DNA of 64,000 nt from contig JALMQS010000841.1 in NCBI GenBank assembly GCA_024734495.1, forward strand, positions 1,684,749 to 1,748,748, in the 5' to 3' direction. The DNA is from Forficula auricularia (Eukaryota; Arthropoda; Insecta; Dermaptera; Forficulidae). Within the stretch, counting starts at the first letter, position 1, and the number at the start of each line of letters is the position of its first letter. Positions 51,001 to 61,135 of this stretch are shown one piece after another. The notes below the pieces were generated by a model that made no database searches, was not told the DNA's origin, and saw nothing but the letters and a program-made list of their open reading frames with translations. The position numbers and the translations under genes were made by a program.

Positions 51001-51409
51001 TCCTAATTAATTTAATTTGGCAAGGCTAATATGTGAAGCTTAAAGATTTTAGACTAATTGTATTCTTACTAATATATCATATTCAAAAATCTATTATCAA
51101 TGAATCATTAAACGTTAAATTAAAAAAGAAAAAATTGATGCAATTGAAAATTTCTATTACGATTCAAAATATTAAAATATTTAGAATTATTAACAAGAAT
51201 TCTAAAATACGAAATCAAAAAAATCTAATTTTTATTTCTCTATTTTTAAAAAAGTTTGATAAATTTAAAATTAATTTAATTAGATCATAGTTTGCTTATT
51301 ACATAAAAAATAATATTAAAAAGAAAAAAAAAGATACTAAATGTGTGCGCTCTTTGAATTCAACAAAAAGGCCAATCAATATATCAAAAATGTTAATGAA
51401 ATTGTTGCA
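51001..51409. other. AT-rich intergenic DNA
   Basis: An open stretch at 51033-51290 is Lys/Ile-rich by base composition only. No gene is supported. Confidence 0.35.
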
Positions 51410-51413
51410 TTAA

Positions 51414-51944
51414 TGTAGTTCTTTCACAAATGCAAAAATTCAAGAAGTTTTTGAAACTTGGAATATAAGTCATTAAAAGCATAATACACATACTGTTAAA
51501 ATTTGAAGACGATTTACCACACCAAACATGAAATAATTGCAATTAAAAATGACATTTTTAACATAGGGTAGATAGGGAAAGGGTGGGGATATGATCATTA
51601 TTTTATTTTTTTTCATTGAAGGACTTTCACCATCTTGATGAAAAACTAATATTTGTTAGAATAATATATTCGGAGTAACTTAAAAAAAAATTGAAATTAT
51701 TTACCACGTAGTTTTGATAAAAAACAAAAAAAAACATATTTGGGCGATTATTTTTATTGAAGGGGATATAAGCACAATGGCTTGGAAAAGATCTGGCTAG
51801 TATGTGTTTATCCATATAGAGATTTCGTAGTGTGAGTGGACAGTCACGTTAAAAAAACATAACCTAAAATTTTAGTTCCGTTCATATTTATAGAGTGGTT
51901 ACGAGGCTAAAACTTTTTGTGTGGATTGTCGCGAAAGAACCTCC
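51414..51944. mobile_element. TTAA-flanked TIR element (family T2), copy 2, uninterrupted
   Basis: TTAA at 51410-51413 and 51945-51948. It is inverted relative to 12728-13790 and lacks the Penelope insert. AACTAAAATTTTAGGTT on its minus strand marks the empty target where copy 1 has the TGTTAAAATTTTA duplication. Confidence 0.85.
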
Positions 51945-52087
51945 TTAATTTAAAAAGAATTCAAATATTTTGATGAAACATTCATTTTGATTGTAGAAAG
52001 AAATAATTTTGATAATAAATAACGATTTTTTAGGTGATATATTTTTGGCCTTTTTGTTCGAAAAAGAAAGTAAAAAGTCTGACTCAC

Positions 52088-52153
52088 CACCAAGCTTCAG
52101 CTCCATCGATGACTCGTCTCAGACCCCTTGGTGTCCCCTCTCGACGATATCTT
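52088..52153 (-). CDS. Candidate 66-nt microexon, gene unknown
   Basis: On the minus strand a polypyrimidine acceptor (TTTCCCTTTTGTCCATTTTCAG, ending 52154) precedes 66 nt, followed by a perfect donor GTGAGT. Only one frame is open: RYRREGTPRGLRRVIDGAEA W, starting after one base. The length is a multiple of three, and the exon is basic and GC-richer than its surroundings. No family recognised. Splice-site quality is the main evidence. Confidence 0.5.
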
Positions 52154-52329
52154 CTGAAAATGGACAAAAGGGAAATTAAAATTGATTGATTCCACCGTTT
52201 AACAATTGTTAAAACTTGAAAACTTTGAAGCGAAATAAAATAAATAGCTAAATATTTAAAATAAAATAAAAACATTATTATTTTCAATTATTAATCAATT
52301 TGTTTAATCAATTTTTTATCAAATGAAAA

Positions 52330-52870
52330 AATTGTATGAGAGAAGCAGAGGAGGTGTTGATTCTTAAAGAGATATAAATAGGTTCGACTCCTGGGGGGAT
52401 GAATCCCCTCTGATATCGCAATTTAATAATATTTCTATTAAAATCTTAGATTCTGTCCTATAAATTAAATTCTTTCTCAGTTTATAATTGATTTGTTAAT
52501 CTGAACCCGAGCTCATTTTTGAAAAACATTCCAACTCTTTTCAAAAATAAGATGCTCAAATCTTTACTTTTATATTAAAATAGCAGGACTTGTATGAAAA
52601 ACTTTTTTTCATTTTAAGCTAAATTTTTTAATTTCCGTTATATATTAATGGAGTGAAAGATTTCTATGCTTACATCAAATATTGCGATTCAGAGGGAGTT
52701 TTTTGTCTCGAGGGTGTGAGCTAACTGACCGGAAAGCAAGTTAGTTCTCAGGTTCGACTCCTGGGGGGATGAATCCTCTTTGATATCGCAATTTAATAAT
52801 ATTTCTATTAAAATCTTAGATTCTGTCCTAAAAATTAAATTCTTTCTGATATAAATAAGGTTCTCCTCTG
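52330..52870. repeat. Duplicated Penelope-like fragments
   Basis: GGTTCGACTCCTGGGGGGAT and TATCGCAATTTAATAATATT occur at about 52382 and 52742, followed by the same 60-bp segment. They are related to the palindrome 53820-54130. A decayed hammerhead core (CTGGGGGGATGAATCC) is visible. Confidence 0.5.
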
Positions 52871-53199
52871 CTTGAAGCTTTTATAAAAATGATTAAATAG
52901 ATTAATGAACAATTATCACGATTTTATTAACGATATTATAGGAAATGATTAAGATGATGGATGATTTTTATTATTTTTAGCTCGAAGAGTTAGTTGGAAG
53001 GATATTAGCCGGGCTTGGATGGGAGATGATCTTCAGAGATTAGAATCTCTCTTGGCGGCGTAAGCCAGAAAAAGGCAGTTGAAAATATGCTTTAAGATTG
53101 AAAATATGCTTAAATAAAATAATGGCACAAAGCCTGCATTTATTGCCTTTTTGTTAGAGAACGTGAATACAAATTACTTCTTAGACACAAGCCGTTTCT

Positions 53200-53770
53200 T
53201 TCTGAGATTAAGAACTGGTTAGATTTTATAACTTTTAAGGAGATAGGTTAAAAAAAAAATAGATTTTGTTGAAATCGAACCAAAAATTAAGGAGAGAAGC
53301 AGTCTTAAAAAATTAAAATTATAAAATTTTAAAACTAAGAATAATGAAATTTACTATAAACGAGACCTATAATAAAAAAGTCATTATTTTTTCGGGGGCT
53401 GATTTTTTTTATTTTTAGGGGGGGTTCATAAAATAGAAAAATCAATATAACTCCTGGACCCTTTGATTGATTTATACGAAATTTCGCAAATGCACTCTAT
53501 AGGATTTTATGAAAATGACTCACTGTGTGGAATTTATAGAGTCAAAGGGGGTGGAAAATAATTTAAAATAATAAAATATCCAAACAAAATTCAAAGAAAG
53601 TCGATATTTACATTATAACATTTTCATTTATAAGGAGATGTCTTAAATTGCTAATTAGTCCGAAATTCAGAGAGGGGAGGATTCTTTGGTAAATGATTAT
53701 AAATGATTTGATTAAATATTAAATATAAGAGATCTGACAGGTGTATGGTAAAGTCATGTGGATGGCCACA
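53200..53770 (+). repeat. Dispersed repeat G, diverged copy
   Basis: TTAAGAACTGGTTAGATTTT, GAAATCGAACCAAAAATTAAG and TGGTAAAGTCATGTGGATGG follow the order of repeat G (44990-45610) at low identity. Confidence 0.5.
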
Positions 53771-53819
53771 TCAGTTTATTTGAATATTTCTAAAAGAAAA
53801 CGAGGACATTAAAATCACA

Positions 53820-54130
53820 CCAGACATCTACTTCTTTTAGTAGAATATTTTTATATTGCATATCAGAGGGCTTCGTCCCTCAGGAGTTGAACCCTAGTAC
53901 TAACTCGCTTGTCGGGCTTATTAATTCGACGCTCTAGACAAAAACACACTCTGACAGCAATATATTAAAGAAAAGTTAATCTTTAATATATTTCATGTCA
54001 GAGTGTTTTTTGTCTCGAGGGTCGAATTAACAAGCCCGACAAGCGAGTTAGTACTCGGTTCAACTCCTGAGGGGACGAAGCCCTCTGAAATACAATATAA
54101 AAATATTCTACTAAAATCTTAGATGTTTGA
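53820..54130. repeat. Penelope-like palindrome
   Basis: ATATCAGAGGGCTTCGTCCC, TAACTCGCTTGTCGGGCTTA and ACACACTCTGACA are mirrored about a centre near 53975. The right arm has CTGAGGGGACGAAGCCCTCT GAAA, a hammerhead-like arrangement with an altered core. Arms contain tRNA B-box-like GGTTCAACTCC. Confidence 0.6.
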
Positions 54131-54566
54131 ACTTATTTAAATTCTTTCTTGGTATACATTTTAGTTTGCCTATTATTTTATGCTAAATAAATTCTAATGA
54201 TAATTCATTAACTTTCAGAATGGATGTATTAAAATTTTTGGTGATTAATGAATTTTAACAGTATTATTCATATTAATTGAGAGATTTATTATATAAAGTA
54301 GTGAAATATTTTAGTCATTTAGTGTATTATGAGCACTGGAAATTTTTTTATTATACCTAATGGCTCATAATAATAATCTAAACTCATGAAGTCTGAAGAT
54401 GAAAATTATTTAAAATTAAAAAAATATTTTTAACGCTTAAATATTTTCATTTTGATGTTTAGCGCCTAGTGATGCAACCCGCGACTCGGGGCGTTCTATT
54501 TGAATGCATACCCTAGAAATTACAGGCGGAGGTCTTTTTTTGCCTAAGGTGAATAAATGATCACAG

Positions 54567-55637
54567 GGGTTCCCAAACTTTTTAGAGATAGGCCCACATG
54601 GGAACATTGAAAACTATGGGCAAGCCGGATATAACATAATATACAGAAATTATATTAATATTCTTATTTTATTAAATTAGAAATTATTGTATATTTATAC
54701 ATAAACAATCGGTTTCTCGAAAATGGCTCCAACGATTTCGCTAAAAATTGGTGTACTTATCAAGTGTCATCAGTTATTAGTTATGTCAAATTTTTAATCC
54801 GATTAAAATAAAAGAAGGCGGTGTAAATTAGTCATGTTGCAAAATAAATATTTTAATCGTTCATATCTCGTCTTCGGTAAGTCGCAGAGCCTTGAAATTT
54901 GAAACCTAAGCTATCTAGAGGCTACAAGCAGTACCACAAGATTTTGGCTAAAATAGAAGTACCAGAAGTTGATGGTTACTTACGTAAGAATGTACCCCTC
55001 TGCGTTTAGCAACCATAAATCTCAGAGCTACTAAATTCGAAACTTAAGCTATTTAGAAGCTATCACAAATATCACTAGATGTTGGTTAAAATAGAAAAAT
55101 CGGAAGTTGATGTTTACGTAGGTAAGAATGTACCCCCCTGCGTTTCGCAACCATAAATCTCAGAGCAATGAAATTCGAAACTAGGCTAGAAGAGGTACAA
55201 CAAGTTTTTGGTTGAAATCCGAACACCGTAAGGGGACATTTACGGGTTTTTTTTATTTTCTCAAAAAAGGCACTAACGATTTTTTTTTGAAATTGGTGTA
55301 CTTATCAAGTGTCATGAGTTATTAGTCGTGTATACATTTTAATCCGATTGAAATAAAGGAAGGGGGAGTAAATTAGGAGTGTCGTAAAATAAATATTTTA
55401 ATCATTTATATATGTTATTGTCTTCGGTAAGTCGCAGAGTCTTGAAATTTGAAACTTAAGGTATTTAGAGGCAAAAAGTTACCGAGCATCGCTCGGTACC
55501 CCAGGCACTATCCTATTATTTGGCATTAATATTTAAAATAATGAATATTTGTGAATTAATTCTGTAGTAGCCGCGGGCTGGATGGAAAAGTTTCAAGGGC
55601 TGGATTTGGCCCGAGGACCATAGTTTGGGGACCCCTG
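54567..55637. mobile_element. hAT-like element filled with repeat K
   Basis: Left end CAGGGGTTCCCAAACTTTTT and right end (rc CAGGGGTCCCCAAACTATGG) are hAT-type inverted repeats. The expected 8-bp duplication is not preserved. The interior 54720-55480 holds two to three units of repeat K (ATGTACCCCYCTGCGTTT, CATAAATCTCAGAGC). No transposase. Confidence 0.65.
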
Positions 55638-55787
55638 TATACAGTTGGGTGGTGTGATTTATTATATTTGTATTATTATTATTATTATTATTTGTAATAT
55701 CAAAAAGCATTATATGTAAAAAGTTGTCTACCCATGAGTATAAATAATAACTGTGATTTTAAAAGTGATTATTCTCATTTGAAGTTG

Positions 55788-55962
55788 TTTTTTTTGGCTT
55801 TTCGGCCTTTCTAGCATAGTTACGATACTAATTACTTTGTTAAAATTTGTCTCTATCCCGGGGTCAGGTTTTAGACGGATGCCTCGAGTCGGATTCGAAC
55901 CCGGGTCCTAATGGTTAGCAGGCTGACACGTTACCACCTAGCCTAACCCGACCCCCCTAATT
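55788..55962 (-). mobile_element. tRNA-derived SINE (family S2), minus copy
   Basis: The minus strand reads GTCGGGTTAGGCTAGGTGG (A box region), CCGGGTTCGAATCCGACTCG (B box), then a tail ending in GAAAGGCCGAAAAGCCAAAA. It matches the trimer at 62041-62583. The tRNA-like part is not followed by tRNA ends, so it is not a tRNA gene. Confidence 0.8.
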
Positions 55963-56469
55963 TTATGTTAAAAAGTTTATATTTTTAGAAAAAAATAGAT
56001 CATAGAGTATGCTGTGATCCTGCTGTTGTTATTATATGGTTGCTAAGGATAAATTTAGAAAAATGTAAAAGTATTTAATTTTTTAAAATTACAATTTAAA
56101 TTAAATTAAATTAATTTATTTAAAAAACTACGAAATATTAGGTTTTTTGGAGATTTCTTACAATAAGAGAAACAGGGATGTTTTCAGCTCTCACCCTCAA
56201 CGAAAATTCTCCGTACGGCCTCTTCAATTATCCAGTAAATGCATTTTATTTTTATTCAATCTATTTAAGTATTTATATTTTATAATTTAAATGGCAAAAA
56301 GGGCAAATTTGAAGTTAAAATAAAAGTAGAAAATACACGTCATTAATGCTAATTTTATTGAAAAGATTTTGTTTTGCCCTGAGTAGTAGTAGAGGTGTTG
56401 ATTCATAATTAGAAATCACTGAGGTTTTCCCCTGCTTGATGCAAATAAACATATACAATTATAATTAAT

Positions 56470-56690
56470 AGAGTAAAGGGTGTATAGTTTCACAGTGAAT
56501 GAAATAAAACTCAAAGAGGTTTATACAAACTCAATATATTTCGGATTATATAGTCCATCATCAGGAGATTTGACAATGATTAAAATATTGAGTTTGTATA
56601 AACCTCTTTGAGTTTTATTTCATTCACTGTGAAACTACACACCCTTTACTCTATTAATTAACATCATGTTTCACCTAAAACCTACACCAC
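56470..56690. mobile_element. Penelope-like palindrome (family H)
   Basis: GTTTCACAGTGAATGAAATA, AAACTCAAAGAGGTTTATAC and AAACTCAATATATT are mirrored after 56585. One arm carries a hammerhead (56529-56568). A related fragment lies at 4629-4690. Confidence 0.7.
56529..56568 (-). ncRNA. Hammerhead ribozyme, family H
   Basis: On the minus strand: CTC, CTGATGA, bulged T, stem II GGA/TCC with loop CTATATAA, GAAA, stem III AT/AT, triplet ATT, GAG. Stem I CTC/GAG pairs fully. Triplet ATT fits NUH. Confidence 0.6.
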
Positions 56691-56760
56691 TTTCCATAAG
56701 TAAAATATACAATTATACATATACAAATATGTGTATAATTATATATATATATTATTTGTT

Positions 56761-56802
56761 TGAGACTCTAGTTTCGAAGGTTTGACCTTCATCATCAGCT
56801 TT
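56761..56802 (-). ncRNA. Hammerhead ribozyme, family B-like
   Basis: On the minus strand: CTGATGA, bulged T, stem II GAAGGT/ACCTTC with loop CAA, GAAAC TAGA GTC. Stem III loop is TAGA instead of TATA. Stem I is weak. A diverged relative lies at 14225-14280 with AAAAC. Confidence 0.65.
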
Positions 56803-57185
56803 TTTAATTAAAAATATATTATCTGTTATTTATCATGGGTTCAATTACCCGATTGGGTATAAAAAAATCTTAGAACACTTCAAATTGAATCAATCAACTA
56901 ACCTGCAACACAATTTTGATTTCTTGAATTCCAAAATTTTAGATAAAGAGCAACATTTATTTAGAAAAATTAAATTTCAGAAAGGATCGAAATTTTAAAC
57001 AACAAAAGGACTATTTTTCGTAAATATTTATATTTTTTAATTGTATTAAAAATAATTTCATCACCAAGACAATTTGTATCATTGTCTATATTCAAAATAT
57101 TTTATGTTTAGTGTTTGTTGTTTTATATTCAATATTTATAGTAAAGCAACATTTTTTTTTATTTTTTATGATTTATAAATTAAAA

Positions 57186-57425
57186 TTCGGGGAGTCGGGT
57201 TAGCTGAGCCGGCTAACGCGCTGGCCTCGCTTCGGCATCGATCGATTATGACGATGTTGGAGCGGAAGGCTGGGGTTCGATCCTGGCTGGCAAATAAAAA
57301 TTTCTACCGGCCAAAAACTCGGCTCTCTCACTAACACTACTAACACTTTACTTATGTGCTGTTTAAATGGGCTTTGTTCCCGGTGACAATAAATAAATTA
57401 AAAAAATAAATAAATAAATAAAATT
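57186..57425 (+). mobile_element. tRNA-derived SINE (family S3)
   Basis: GTCGGGTTAGCTGAGCCGG (A box region) and GGGGTTCGATCCTGGC (B box, 57273-57288) are separated by about 75 bp, longer than in a tRNA. The body ends in TGACAATAAATAAATT and an (AAAT)n tail. A SINE, not a tRNA gene. Confidence 0.82.
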
Positions 57426-57618
57426 CAATTGATAAAGGAGGAAATTGTCCCGAAACGTTTGGATATTTTAATAAACGTTTAAAGATTGTTTTTTTAAAGA
57501 TTTGTATTTATTTATATATGTATATGTTTATTTGGGGGCCTGGTACAAAATAGCTAAATAATATAAATATAATTTTTATATTTATTTATTTATATATTCT
57601 TATACTAAAAAATATATA

Positions 57619-57912
57619 TATATTGGTGAAACAAAAAGAAAATTGAAGACAAGATTGATAGAACATGAGAAGTCTGTAATACATGGAAATCTTGTGTCGA
57701 CGTTAGCCATACATGCAATAAATAAGGTTCATAATTTTAAATTTGACGACACAAAAATTTTATACGCTGAAAGTAATACTTTCAAAAGAAAATTCTTTGA
57801 ATTAGTGTCTATAAGAAAAAATCTAGAAAGAACTGTGAATTTCAAGGTAGATACAGAAAATAATAGCAGATATTATTCTGGAATATTGAATAAGATCAGC
57901 GAAAGAAATTAG
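57619..57912 (+). pseudogene. Penelope-like element, GIY-YIG endonuclease C-terminal part
   Basis: The 97-residue frame reads YIGETKRKLKTRLIEHEKSV, AIHAINKVHNFKFDDTKILY and KRKFFELVSIRKNLERTVNF, ending SGILNKISERN with a TAG at 57910-57912. YIGET.R.L..RL.EH (the YIG half of the GIY-YIG motif plus the catalytic Arg region), H...HNF.FD.TKIL and RK..E...I are the conserved order in Penelope endonucleases. The GIY half and the reverse transcriptase are missing upstream, where AT-rich repeats begin. It is the only Penelope protein-coding remnant in the window. Confidence 0.88.
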
Positions 57913-58344
57913 AGTATTGTAATGGATTTTTGATTTTTTCCTGGTGTAGAGAGAATGACATTTTCATGTTTTTTGATGAAATTTTAGAATATTAGGGGGT
58001 TGGGGGGTGGAAGGTTTTTGGGTTGGCAATACATTTTAGGGGATTTAATGTTTCGAGATGTGTGTTCACTGGTGCTTTGTGTGTTGGAAAATTGAAGTTC
58101 TTTGTGTTATCGTATAGATCATTAAATAGTAAATGTAGAAAATAAATAATTAATAACTTGTAATATGTATTCAGATGATACAGAATGTGATTTGATTGGA
58201 TTCAATTAAATTTATTGTTTCAAGGTATGTTTGATGCTTTTTTGGTGTAAGAAAGAATGTAAAAAAATGTAAAAAAATATGGGGTGTGTGTTCATTTGTT
58301 TGTAAAATTATATCTATTGGAAATAATGAAAGGATGGTTTTATT

Positions 58345-58400
58345 TTTAGGCTGATGATGACATAAATGTAGATCACGAAACGTCCTGATATAACAATAAA
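58345..58400 (+). ncRNA. Hammerhead-like motif downstream of the Penelope endonuclease
   Basis: GGCTGATGATGACATAAATG then TAGATCACGAAACGTCCTG. CUGAUGA, GAAAC and GTC are present, but the stem II pairing is short (TGA/TCA with a bulged C). Its place 440 bp after the endonuclease stop fits the 3' terminal repeat of a Penelope element. Confidence 0.5.
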
Positions 58401-58580
58401 ATAAAAATAAATGAAAAAAATATAACCGTGTTATTATTTTTTGGAAACAAAGAAAATCAACACCTATTCTAAAAGAGAATTAAGATCCTGGGAAAATAAA
58501 TAAATTAATTAATAATAAATAAAAAATTAATAGGTTTTTTGGACAATTATATATTTTATTAACGTATTTTATTAATTTTT

Positions 58581-58618
58581 GCACAACGTTTCGTCCGTTT
58601 CCGGACTTTATCAAGTGC
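58581..58618 (-). ncRNA. Variant hammerhead (U3-A8), left arm
   Basis: On the minus strand: GCAC, TTGATAA, A, GTCC-GGAAAC-GGAC, GAA, AC, GTT, GTGC. Stems I (GCAC/GTGC) and II (GTCC/GGAC) are perfect. The core CUGANGA is UUGAUAA: positions 3 and 8 changed from C,G to U,A together. Confidence 0.6.
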
Positions 58619-58880
58619 TCAATCAGTTAACACATTAAACGTCTATAAAATAGTGAAACCATCGAGAAAACAATCAGTGTACTATAATATTAGCCAACAC
58701 ATATATTCAACGAGCAATCAATTGAAAACTTAGATCATATAGAAATTATATGATTTCTATATGATCTAAGTTTTCAATTGATTGCTCGTTGAATATATGT
58801 GTTGGCTAATATTATAGTACACTGATTGTTTTCTCGATGGTCTCACTATTTTATAGACGTTTAATGTGTTAACTGATTGA

Positions 58881-58918
58881 GCACTTGATAAAGTCCGGAA
58901 ACGGACGAAACGTTGTGC
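58881..58918 (+). ncRNA. Variant hammerhead (U3-A8), right arm
   Basis: Identical 38-nt motif to 58581-58618 on the plus strand, with GCAC at 58881-58884 and GTGC at 58915-58918. Triplet GTT fits NUH. Confidence 0.6.
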
Positions 58919-59154
58919 AAAAATTAATAAAATACGTTAATAAAATATAAAATTGTCCAAAAAACCTATTAATTTTTTATTTAAATAAAAAATGGACATG
59001 AAACAACTGAATTAATTAATAATTCTTATAATTATTGCAAATTGTTTTTTTTTTCAAAATGTTTGATAAATATATAAAAATGTTCCAAAAAAGCTTAAAT
59101 AAATAAATATATACAGTTATATATTTATATATAGTTTTTTTAAGACGACTGATA

Positions 59155-59400
59155 TATAATATCACAGGATTGTATGAAGGTAGCCTGGAATTAGACAAGA
59201 AACTACTTCCATCAAATAATATTTATTGTAAATATATTTTTTCTTAAAATATTGTTTCGAAACCGACGTTTCGGAGGAGGTACCCTCGGTTCAAAAGAGT
59301 CACTTAATTTATAAGGGAAAAATATTTTCAATAAATATTATTTGTTGGAAGTAGTTTCTTGTTTATTTCCAGACTGTTTTCATCCAATCCTGAGAAATAA
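59155..59400. mobile_element. Penelope-like palindrome with damaged hammerhead
   Basis: CAGGATTGTATGAAGGTAGC and GCAAGAAACTACTTCC-type sequence at the left mirror GGAAGTAGTTTCTTG and TTTTCATCCAATCCTG at the right. The minus strand keeps CCTCCGAAACGTCGG but has lost the CUGAAGA core. Confidence 0.65.
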
Positions 59401-59464
59401 ATATATTAAATTATTGAATTTTTAGTGAAATCACACATAATTAATTATAATTATTTATTGATCG

Positions 59465-59700
59465 AGAAAAAATAATCTCAATCAAAACATTCTGTGAAAT
59501 AATAGGTCAAGCCCGAAAAAGTAGTGAAATCAAAAGTGTATAAGCTAAATTCGTCAAGAATAATTAAGTTGAGAGATCTACTATTTTCTCAATTTAATTA
59601 TTCTTGGGGAATTTAACTTGGCTACACACTTTTGATTTCACTACTTTTTCAAACTTAGCCTGTTTTTTCACAGAATGTTTTGGTTGAGATTTCTCTTCTT
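59465..59700. repeat. Palindrome, about 110-bp arms
   Basis: AGAAAAAATAATCTCAATCA, AAAACATTCTGTGAAATAAT and GTAGTGAAATCAAAAGTGTA are mirrored around 59590. Class unknown; no ribozyme core is seen. Confidence 0.75.
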
Positions 59701-59739
59701 TTTTCTAAGCTATGAGGAAGCCCGTTGCTCCAAAGGGCT

Positions 59740-60030
59740 AGAATTTTTATTTTTGCCCCCCCCTCTCCCCCACCATTTCGAGTGGTTAGTTTTTGTATTT
59801 CTAGCCTTCTGGGCAGAATAAGTATACAAAATTTGGTTGAGTTTGGTCCTACGAGCTAGAATTTTCATTTTTGACACCACCCCCATTTTAGATGGTTAGT
59901 TTTTGCATTTTGCATTTCTAGCCTTCAGGGGGGCCACAGAATATGTATACAAAATTTGGTTGATTTTGGTCGGACGGGCTAGAATTTTCATTTTTGACAC
60001 CCCCCCCCCCATTTTGAAGGGGTTGAAAGA
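59740..60030 (-). repeat. Dispersed repeat G, inverted fragment
   Basis: GGTTAGTTTTTGTATTTCTA and TATACAAAATTTGGTTGAGT recur in two to three units; these are the reverse complement of the tandem units of repeat G. Confidence 0.65.
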
Positions 60031-60339
60031 TAGAAAGTTTGGGTTTTGGAATTTTTCCAGACTCTACTAGCAGGCGAAATTTCATGATGCTAGAATGTTT
60101 GGAAGTACCCTAAGTAGGTTTTTATGACCTGTCAGTGAGTGGCCAAAATTAGCTTTTTCTCTCAGGTCCATATCTCAGAATCTATTTAAGCTATATTATT
60201 GATTACCTAATTACATGCATATAATTTCAGCACTGTATCTCAAATGGATTCCGAGCTGCGGGGGGTCGAAATTGGCTCAAAATGGTTCGTGTAAATAGCG
60301 TATAGCGTGTACGGCCAAACTAATGCTCCGGAAACTTGG

Positions 60340-60500
60340 CTTGCGCACGCTGTGCGCTTTGATACAATAAAACTACGACGTTTCGAGCTGAACGGTTAAC
60401 CTAAAATCGGAGTGGGTGCTTAATGCTCATTCTTAAGAATGATTGCAGAATAAGTCGATCGAAACGTCGTAGTTGTATTGTATTATTTGATCTTGTTTAA
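60340..60500. repeat. Inverted repeat around ACTACGACGTTTCGA
   Basis: AATAAAACTACGACGTTTCG (60367) and CGAAACGTCGTAGTTGTATT (60461) are inverse. The GAAACGTC ends recall Penelope hammerheads but no CUGANGA core accompanies them. Confidence 0.5.
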
Positions 60501-60609
60501 TAAATAATTATAATTAATTATGTGTGATTTCACTAAAAATTCAAATTTTAATCAAATTAATCATAAAAATAAAAGCTTCAATAGCTTCATTACTGATAAA
60601 TAAATATAA

Positions 60610-60860
60610 GTACCTGGAGCACCGAGCGATGATCGGTAACTTTTTGCCTCTAAATAGTTTAGTTTCAAATTTCAAGACTCTGCGACTTACCGAAAACGAT
60701 ATAAGAATGATTTAAATATTTATTTTACGACACTCTTAATTTAAAGCCCCCTTCCTTTAATTCAATGGGATTTAAAATTTGATACAACTAATAACTCATG
60801 ATACTTGATAAGTACACCAAATTTTAGCGAAATCGTTAGAACTGTTTTCGACAACCCCAT
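60610..60860 (-). repeat. Dispersed repeat K fragment
   Basis: ACCGAGCGATGATCGGTAAC, TTTCAAGACTCTGCGACTTA and ATACTTGATAAGTACACCAA are inverse to 54770-55500. No coding capacity. Confidence 0.55.
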
Positions 60861-61135
60861 TGGGTATATATATACAATTTTTGATCGTTTAATAAGAGTT
60901 GATAGATAGATAACGATGATACGAGGTTTTGTAGATCAGCGACGAAATGTTTCCTATTTATGGACATTTGGACAACCTCATTGATTTCTTTTTATGAACG
61001 CTGATTATTTATTTATTTAAAAATCACGTCATGAGATAAACCAAGATGACACCATTAGTGGGGGGCTGAATGAAAAATGAAAAAATTAAATCACCCTGTG
61101 TATTTATAAAAAGTTGATTTGGATGTCGTGTATTC

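Larger units (their letters stand above)
58530..58985. mobile_element. Near-perfect palindrome carrying two variant hammerheads
   Basis: Arms of about 215 bp mirror around 58755 (TATAGAAATTATATGATTTC). The outer ends ATTAATAGGTTTTTTGGACA and TGTCCAAAAAACCTATTAAT-type sequence are inverse. Each arm holds the 38-nt motif annotated separately. Confidence 0.88.

Noticed and set aside
57190..57290. Possible tRNA gene (A and B box-like sequences)
   Set aside because: The spacing is longer than in a tRNA, no acceptor stem closes it, and an AAAT tail follows; it is a SINE head. The same applies to 3990-4040, 55860-55960 and 62041-62500.
60367..60480. Paired hammerheads around GAAACGTCGTAG
   Set aside because: Both ends have GAAACGTC, but no CUGANGA core or stem II precedes them.
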